A program made the position numbers and the translations under genes. 18,199 bases of DNA from NCBI GenBank assembly GCA_913052345.1, contig CAJXDR010000042.1, positions 1 to 18,199 of the forward strand, in the 5' to 3' direction. The notes under the pieces were generated by a model. The model was not told where the DNA came from. It did no database searches and was given only the letters and a program-made list of their open reading frames with translations. The first letter of the stretch is position 1. Each line of letters starts with the position of its first letter. Below, in pieces: positions 13,523 through 18,199 of the stretch. This DNA is from UBA4421 sp002470275 (GTDB lineage Bacteria > Pseudomonadota > Gammaproteobacteria > Pseudomonadales > Azotimanducaceae).

Positions 13523-15361
13523 GTGGCGATAAGACTGGGGCGTCGCGAGGCGTTGAAAACCATGGGCATGGCTTTGGGGGCCTTATCTCTGAGGGGCTAT
13601 GCGCTGGACGGCATTGGAAGCCACTACTTTACCCACGGCGTTGCTAGCGGGGATCCGCTGGCCGGCCGCGTCATCCTTTGGACGCGCGTCCTGCCGGGTA
13701 CCGGCGAGCACGCCCCAGTAGAGACCACATGGGAGGTGGCCACAGAACGCACGTTTCAAGCCCCGGTGGTGTCTGGACAGTTCATTACGGGAGAGGCACG
13801 CGACTATACGGTCAAAGTCGACGCAATAGGACTCCAGCCAGATACGCCTTATTTTTATCGCTTTAAGGCCGGGGATGCCGTGAGTGCTGTTGGCCAAACG
13901 CGAACCCTGCCCGTGGGCGCTGTCTCCCAGTTCCGGCTTGGCGTTGCCTCTTGCTCTAACTATCCTCAGGGCTTCTTTAACGCCTATCGGCACATGGCGG
14001 AAACAGACCTTGATCTGGTGCTGCACCTTGGAGACTACATTTACGAATATCCCCAAGGGGGTTATGCCAACCCGATAGCGTTAGAAAAATTGGGGCGGGG
14101 CGTTGTGCCTGCACATGAACTTCTGACGCTAGAAGACTATCGCATGCGCTATGGCCTGTACCGAACAGACACGGACCTACAGGCCGTCCATCAACGTCAC
14201 CCCTTTGTCTGCGTCTGGGACGACCATGAGTTGATGAACAACACCTGGAAAGAAGGGGGGGAGAATCATAATCCTGGTGAGGGTGATTTCCATCAGCGCA
14301 TCGCGGCTGCCCGACAGGCGTATCACGAATGGATGCCGATCCGCACCGGAACGACCGGGGACCAAGGCCCGATATTCAGAAGCTTTCAAATTGGCGACCT
14401 CGCAGATTTGATTATGTTGGATACCCGTCTCCATGGTCGTGATCGAGGACTGGAGTACGATAAAGATTTGCCTCTGATCAGTGCTACCTTTGATGCTCGG
14501 AGCGGTCTGGAGGTCTCTGCATCAGAGTTCGCAAAGGTGCCGGAGGACAGTCGGATTACGCTGCCTGTACCCTTCGATCTCGTAGACGGCAGCCCTGCAG
14601 CCATCCGCGATTTCTCAACAATAAACGGGCTAACGCCATCGAACCTACCTGATGGCTGGTTTTATATGCACGATGCCGAAGCGTTCAAGGTAGAGGCACT
14701 TGGGCGCGCTGAGCGCACGGTGCTGGGTGCTGATCAAGAGCATTGGGTTGTTGGTGAGGTAGAGCGCAGCGCTCAGCGGGGTGCTAGATGGCAGGTGTTG
14801 GGTCAGCAGGTACTAATGGGTAAGCTGGGCATCCCAAAGCTCACCATGGCGGAGATCCAGTCAGATCAGGTGCCTACCTTTTACAGGCGTCGCCTCAAGA
14901 CCATGCAGCAGCTTGAGCAGCATCAGCTGCCCCTGAATTTAGATGCATGGGACGGATACCCCGCGTGTCGCGCTAGGGTATTTAGCGGGCTGCGAGCGTC
15001 CCAGAGCAATCCGGTGGTCCTCGCAGGGGACACACACAACGCGTGGGCATTTAACTTGAAGGATGAGCAAGGACAGGCGGTGGGTGTTGAGATCGGAACC
15101 CCGGGCATCAACAGCCCAGGCATGGAGAATTATTTGATGGTGGATTCTGCCCTGTTGGTCCAGCGCCTGAAGGACGCGAGCCCCGAACTGGTCGCAGCAG
15201 ACACCGCTCAGCGCGGCTGGACTGAAGTCGTTTTGAACAGGGAATACGTGGAAAGTTGTTGGCACTTCGTCAGCACAGTCTTGGATCGGGATTATCAGGT
15301 GACGAGCTCGGAGCCGCTACGGTGTGCCCATGGAGCAAGGGGCTTTGACGCCTTGGGGTGA
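13523..15361 (+). CDS. phoD: PhoD-family alkaline phosphatase/phosphodiesterase, Tat-exported
   Basis: A 612-residue secreted metallophosphatase. The N-terminus has a twin-arginine signal (GRREALKTMG then a hydrophobic stretch, residues 6-25). A PhoD N-terminal beta domain follows (HGVASGDPLAGRVILWTRV, first part at 38-55), then the catalytic domain with ASCSNYPQGFF (Cys144, the iron ligand in PhoD), LGDYIYEYP (Asp171), VWDDHELMNN (231-240), DTRLHGRD and AGDTHNAW (about 502-509). PhoD enzymes use Ca and Fe to release phosphate from mono- and diesters outside the cytoplasm. GTG 13523 is the start with GAGGAG at 13511-13516. It stands alone between the photolyase-like gene and a convergent nitroreductase. 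Confidence 0.95.
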   Translation: MAIRLGRREALKTMGMALGALSLRGYALDGIGSHYFTHGVASGDPLAGRVILWTRVLPGTGEHAPVETTWEVATERTFQAPVVSGQFITGEARDYTVKVDAIGLQPDTPYFYRFKAGDAVSAVGQTRTLPVGAVSQFRLGVASCSNYPQGFFNAYRHMAETDLDLVLHLGDYIYEYPQGGYANPIALEKLGRGVVPAHELLTLEDYRMRYGLYRTDTDLQAVHQRHPFVCVWDDHELMNNTWKEGGENHNPGEGDFHQRIAAARQAYHEWMPIRTGTTGDQGPIFRSFQIGDLADLIMLDTRLHGRDRGLEYDKDLPLISATFDARSGLEVSASEFAKVPEDSRITLPVPFDLVDGSPAAIRDFSTINGLTPSNLPDGWFYMHDAEAFKVEALGRAERTVLGADQEHWVVGEVERSAQRGARWQVLGQQVLMGKLGIPKLTMAEIQSDQVPTFYRRRLKTMQQLEQHQLPLNLDAWDGYPACRARVFSGLRASQSNPVVLAGDTHNAWAFNLKDEQGQAVGVEIGTPGINSPGMENYLMVDSALLVQRLKDASPELVAADTAQRGWTEVVLNREYVESCWHFVSTVLDRDYQVTSSEPLRCAHGARGFDALG

Positions 15362-15384
15362 GCCGGTACGTTAGCGCCCCAGGG

Positions 15385-16035
15385 TCAGACGAATGTCGCC
15401 CAGGCGTCCAACGGTTCTCTGTCCGTCACAAGTTGATTGACGGGAGCGTCAGCGGGATAGCCCATGGCCATGCCGCAAAAGAGCATCAGCTCTGGTGGAG
15501 CGGCTACAAAGGAGGAGACGGCTTCCGGTCGAGAGGCCCAAGCCTCCTGAGCGCAGGTGGACAGCCCCGCCTCTTCTGCCAGCAGCATAAAGGTTTGAAG
15601 AAACATGCCCAGGTCTGACCACTGAGGCGGCCCCATACGACGATCCACGAAGCAGAAAAACGCGGCTGGCGCATCGAAGAAACGAAAGTTTCTCGCCAGG
15701 TGTTTTAGGCGCGCGGCCTTGTCCTCGCGAGGAATACCAAGCAAGGCATACATGTCTTCTCCGACCTTAAATCTCGAATCCCGGTAGGGGGAGGGCAGGT
15801 TCTCGGGATAAATTCTATAGGCGGGCTGTTCCCGAGGATCTCGGTCTTCAAGATGAGCAAGAAAATCTGTCATCGCCTTGCCGTTAATGATGAAGAGACG
15901 CCAGGGCTGTAGATTGCCGCCGGATGGCGCACGCGCGGCCCTGCTCAAAAGGTCCGCGATCAACGTATTGTCAACGGGTGTCTTGAGGAAGGCGCGTATC
16001 GATTTGCGCTGGGCGACGGCATCCGAAACCTTCAT
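15385..16035 (-). CDS. Nitroreductase family FMN oxidoreductase
   Basis: A 216-residue flavoprotein of the NAD(P)H nitroreductase family. RKSIRAFLKTPVD (10-22) and ARAPSGGNLQPWR (34-46) are the FMN phosphate and isoalloxazine contacts; SDLGMFLQTFMLLAEEAGLST and GMAMGYP near the end match the dimer and C-terminal segments. Members reduce nitroaromatics, quinones or enones, and the natural substrate is unknown. ATG 16035 has only a weak ribosome-binding site. It follows the glutaredoxin-like selenoprotein candidate by 37 bp on the same strand, so the two are probably one transcript. It converges with the PhoD-like gene, leaving a 23-bp gap. Confidence 0.93.
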   Translation of the reverse strand: MKVSDAVAQRKSIRAFLKTPVDNTLIADLLSRAARAPSGGNLQPWRLFIINGKAMTDFLAHLEDRDPREQPAYRIYPENLPSPYRDSRFKVGEDMYALLGIPREDKAARLKHLARNFRFFDAPAAFFCFVDRRMGPPQWSDLGMFLQTFMLLAEEAGLSTCAQEAWASRPEAVSSFVAAPPELMLFCGMAMGYPADAPVNQLVTDREPLDAWATFV

Positions 16036-16072
16036 CCGCCGGGATCCCTGGTTCGAGGAGCCCTTTTAGGCC

Positions 16073-16417
16073 TCACGGCTGGAAGGCCTGGGCGAAAGCG
16101 TCCTCGTTGAAGCCAACCAATATTTGCTTGCCGATGATCATCGTCGGTGCTCGCAGGTTGCCAGTACTCCCCAACATGGCCGTGACCGCTTCGTCGCTGG
16201 CCTTTCGGCCGCCGTCAAAGGCCTGAATTTTCTTGCCCTTAGCGACAACCATCGTGGACGCCTTGGCCAGCAGAGCCTGGGCATCTTCCCGCTGAAGCTT
16301 CCGGCTGGCCGGAATTTTTTCAGCAACATCAATTCCACGTGCCTCCAAAAACTTGGATGCTTTGACGCAGCTGGTTCAGCCGCCGCGAAAGTAGTACCAG
16401 TCAATTGTCTTATTCAT
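16073..16417 (-). CDS. Glutaredoxin-like selenoprotein candidate (in-frame TGA = Sec14, UxxC motif)
   Basis: The ATG at 16417-16415 follows a perfect GGAGG (16427-16423) by 5 bases. The frame is closed only by TGA at 16378-16376 (codon 14) and then continues to TGA at 16075-16073, 114 residues with selenocysteine. Residues 5-17 read IDWYYFRGGUTSC: the first strand, then U14-T-S-C17, placing the TGA exactly at the first Cys of a glutaredoxin/ArsC-like CxxC motif. A helix KASKFLEARGID follows, and LRAPTMIIG (cis-Pro) with LVGFNEDAF completes the glutaredoxin fold. A SECIS-like hairpin lies just downstream, and selD is in the window. Naive calling gives only a 91-residue fragment from TTG 16348. 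Alternatives are a Cys-to-stop mutation or a sequencing error. It probably heads an operon with the nitroreductase. Confidence 0.9.
16341..16360 (-). promoter_or_regulatory. SECIS-like hairpin downstream of the in-frame TGA
   Basis: On the minus strand, GC-A-UCCAA (16360-16353) pairs with UUGGA-G-GC (16348-16341) around the loop GUUU (16352-16349): five upper pairs, one A-G mismatch, two lower pairs. The stem begins 15 nt after the UGA and the loop 23 nt after it. The loop opens with GU, as known bacterial SECIS elements require. It lies inside the coding sequence, as in all bacterial examples. It would recruit SelB with Sec-tRNA. Unlike the E. coli fdhF element it shows a mismatch rather than a bulged U. 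Confidence 0.72.
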
Positions 16418-16559
16418 AGGGACCTCCGTTTTGGGTAATCTTAAAAGCACCGGGGTCGCAATGGAATGCAAAATGGCATTGAATATGATGGCTCCGCGAG
16501 CACCGACGGGTCGTCCGGCAGGACGAATTTGCTGAAGATAAATCGAAGGGAGAGAGAAT
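16418..16559. promoter_or_regulatory. Divergent promoter region of the selenoprotein and dehydrogenase genes
   Basis: This 142-bp gap must drive both the minus-strand selenoprotein/nitroreductase pair and the plus-strand dehydrogenase. It contains an inverted repeat AATGC/GCATT (16465-16469 and 16476-16480) overlapping CAATG/CATTG (16459-16463 and 16477-16481). Ribosome-binding sites stand at each end (GGAGG on the minus strand at 16423-16427; GGGAGAGAG before 16560). No promoter hexamers could be assigned with confidence. Confidence 0.45.
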
Positions 16560-17636
16560 ATGGCACCCATACCCAGGGGCGGAACGGTTGCGGTAACTGG
16601 CGGTGCGGGGTTCATCGGGGGTTGGGTGGTCACACTCCTTCTCGATCGTGGCTATCGCGTTCGAGCCTGTGTCCGGGACGTTGACGATCACAAGAAAACG
16701 GGCTTTCTCCGAGGCATGGGCGGGTATGCCTCGGGGCGGCTGACGCTCCATGAGGCCAATTTGGACAATCCAGGATGTTTTGATGACATCTTTAAAGGCT
16801 GCCACGGCGTATGCCACGTTTCTCATGTGAGTGGGTATGACGATCCAGACTATATGCGGGGTGTTTGCGAACACGTCATCAACAGCGTTAACCAATCCGG
16901 TACGGTCACTCGGGTAGTCGTCACCTCCAGCACTGCGGCCATTATTTCGGAAATGGACCTCAAGGAGCTGATTCGGCGGCCGGTTCTATACGAGGACCGC
17001 TATCCAGATGAGGCAAATCCAAAACGCACGCCAGAGCGGGGTCAGGGCTATTCCATGGGTAAGCTGGAACTGGAGCGAATGTTTACAGAGGCGGCTGCGG
17101 AACATGGCGGTTGGGACTGTCTTCGAGTCTGCCCTGCGGATAACGTGGGGCCCATCTTGTCTGCCCATCAAAAAGAATCCGGGCCCTGGCAGCACAACAT
17201 CGAAACGATGTTGCTGGGCGAATATCAACAAAACGGCGTCTATCGCCCTTGGATGACCGTGGATGTGCGTGACAATGCGGAATGCCATATACGCCTCTTG
17301 GAAAATCTAGATGTCCACAATGGGGAGCGGTTTATCGCTTGGTCCACGGAGACCCGGAATGTCGAGGACGTTTGTGCCTCGATAGACAGACTGCTGCCCG
17401 AGCTGGGCGTTGCCGCGGCCACGCTGGTAGACCCTTTCCCGGAGCGTATTCAGGCTCGTGAGAGAGAATTTAGGGATATTTGGGCACAGTGTGAGCTTCG
17501 CAATGACCGCATGGTGAGGGCAACGGGCATAGTCTTTCGGCCCCTGGACCAATCGATCCGCGACTGCGTTGAATCATTGATCAGTATTGGCGGGGTAAGG
17601 CCGGTGCTGCGCGATGGCTTCACCCTAGCAGGGTAG
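16560..17636 (+). CDS. Extended SDR, dihydroflavonol-4-reductase-like NAD(P)-dependent oxidoreductase
   Basis: A 358-residue extended short-chain dehydrogenase/reductase. The Rossmann dinucleotide loop TGGAGFIG (13-20) starts the protein. VCHVSHVSG follows near 84-92, then TSS (122-124) with the catalytic Ser, and YSMGK (164-168) with Tyr164 and Lys168. RVCPADNVGP after it is the usual substrate-domain entry (RPxxVxGP in relatives). The sequence resembles dihydroflavonol/cinnamoyl-CoA reductase-like enzymes that reduce aldehydes and ketones; the real substrate is unknown. The ATG follows GGGAGAGAG. It is divergent from the selenoprotein gene and 48 bp ahead of the DUF427 gene. Confidence 0.92.
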   Translation: MAPIPRGGTVAVTGGAGFIGGWVVTLLLDRGYRVRACVRDVDDHKKTGFLRGMGGYASGRLTLHEANLDNPGCFDDIFKGCHGVCHVSHVSGYDDPDYMRGVCEHVINSVNQSGTVTRVVVTSSTAAIISEMDLKELIRRPVLYEDRYPDEANPKRTPERGQGYSMGKLELERMFTEAAAEHGGWDCLRVCPADNVGPILSAHQKESGPWQHNIETMLLGEYQQNGVYRPWMTVDVRDNAECHIRLLENLDVHNGERFIAWSTETRNVEDVCASIDRLLPELGVAAATLVDPFPERIQAREREFRDIWAQCELRNDRMVRATGIVFRPLDQSIRDCVESLISIGGVRPVLRDGFTLAG

Positions 17637-17684
17637 CTAAGGCTCGACATGATCCAAAGAGGGCGGCAGCCCGGGAGGTAAACA

Positions 17685-18185
17685 GTGTGGCGATATAAGG
17701 GGCAACAGCATCCACCCTTTGCCCAGACACCTGGGCCAGACCAAGAGTCTGTCTGGGATTATCCTCGGCCACCGGCCATCGTTCATGATGACCGAGAAGT
17801 CAGGGTTGTCAGTGCCGGCGGCGACCTGATCGCTGAAGCTTGCGCCAGCCAGCGGGTACTCGAGACCGCCAGTCCGCCTACCTTCTACCTGGCACCTGAG
17901 GCGCTCACGCTGGATCTCAGTTTGGCGGTAGGCAATACCCACTGCGAGTGGAAGGGGCCTGCCAGCTATTTTCAGCTTGATGGCGAGATCGTGGGCTGGT
18001 GTTATCCCTCTCCGAGCCAACGTTTTACATCTATCGCTGGATGGCTGAGTTTCTATCCCTCGCGGGTCCAGTGCTTCGTTTCCGGTGAGCGGGTATCCGC
18101 CCAGCCCGGATCTTTTTACGGTGGCTGGGTAACGAAGGAAGTTTTGGGGCCGTTCAAGGGCGAGCCAGGAACGCTTGGCTGGTAG
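17685..18185 (+). CDS. DUF427 domain protein
   Basis: A 166-residue protein covering a full DUF427 domain: ESVWDYPRPPAI (21-32), a strand pair, RVLETASPPTFYLAP (57-71), then THCEWKGPASYF (85-96), where family members have a conserved CpWKG-A-x-Y stretch. The family is a small beta-rich fold with no agreed biochemical role. GTG 17685 is the start, with GGGAGG at 17673-17678. The stop TAG at 18183-18185 lies 14 bases from the window end. Same-strand position 48 bp after the dehydrogenase suggests co-transcription. Confidence 0.88.
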   Translation: MWRYKGQQHPPFAQTPGPDQESVWDYPRPPAIVHDDREVRVVSAGGDLIAEACASQRVLETASPPTFYLAPEALTLDLSLAVGNTHCEWKGPASYFQLDGEIVGWCYPSPSQRFTSIAGWLSFYPSRVQCFVSGERVSAQPGSFYGGWVTKEVLGPFKGEPGTLGW

Positions 18186-18199
18186 GGAACGCTTGGCTG
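18168..18199 (+). repeat. 14-bp direct repeat at the right edge of the window
   Basis: GGAACGCTTGGCTG occurs at 18168-18181, inside the last DUF427 codons, and again at 18186-18199, ending exactly at the last base of the window. A repeat cut precisely at the edge suggests an assembly break or contig end rather than biology. Confidence 0.75.

Noticed and set aside
16073..16348. 91-residue ORF starting at TTG 16348 (minus) as an independent gene
   Set aside because: It starts inside the first helix of a glutaredoxin fold, has no ribosome-binding site of its own, and is in frame with an upstream ATG and GGAGG across the TGA. The full 114-residue reading is much better.

Overview
The window (about 18.2 kb, GC-rich, densely coded on both strands) looks like the chromosome of an aerobic, probably marine or soil gammaproteobacterium. 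This is inferred from a CYP153-type P450 cluster, a Xanthomonas-like MetX-family acyltransferase, a photolyase-family protein and bacterial-style Shine-Dalgarno starts. I see no rRNA, tRNA, transposase, phage gene or CRISPR array.

Layout. (1) 1-277: gene-free leader with direct and inverted repeats, a likely regulatory region. (2) 278-3794: iron-dependent alcohol dehydrogenase, an unknown 85-residue protein, a pterin-4a-carbinolamine dehydratase-like protein, a [2Fe-2S] ferredoxin and a CYP153-family cytochrome P450, followed by a terminator-like hairpin. Ferredoxin plus P450 plus alcohol dehydrogenase suggests terminal hydroxylation of an alkyl chain and oxidation of the alcohol; no ferredoxin reductase is present. 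(3) 3846-6428: an alpha/beta hydrolase with cysteine in the nucleophile position, a cyclophilin and a class III CoA-transferase. (4) 6482-9312: a fusion of an FAD/NAD(P) oxidoreductase with selenide, water dikinase (SelD), then a DsbA-like CxxC protein. (5) 9329-11549: a MetX/serine O-succinyltransferase-like enzyme and a small unknown protein on the minus strand, a structured intergenic region, and a split-barrel flavin/deazaflavin-type reductase on the plus strand. (6) 11566-13403: an unknown acidic protein divergent from a photolyase/cryptochrome-family protein whose domains appear to be in reversed order. (7) 13523-15361: a Tat-exported PhoD-type phosphatase. (8) 15385-16417, minus strand: a nitroreductase preceded by a glutaredoxin-like gene with an in-frame TGA. 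(9) 16560-18185: an extended short-chain dehydrogenase and a DUF427 protein.

The main result is the gene at 16073-16417 (minus). From a strong ribosome-binding site and ATG at 16417 the frame meets TGA at codon 14, exactly where the first cysteine of a thioredoxin-fold CxxC motif belongs (U-T-S-C), and then stays open to the end of a complete glutaredoxin-like domain. A hairpin with a GUUU loop begins 15 nt after the TGA and fits a bacterial SECIS element. With selD in the same window, this is a strong candidate selenoprotein that ordinary gene calling would truncate to a 91-residue fragment starting at TTG 16348.
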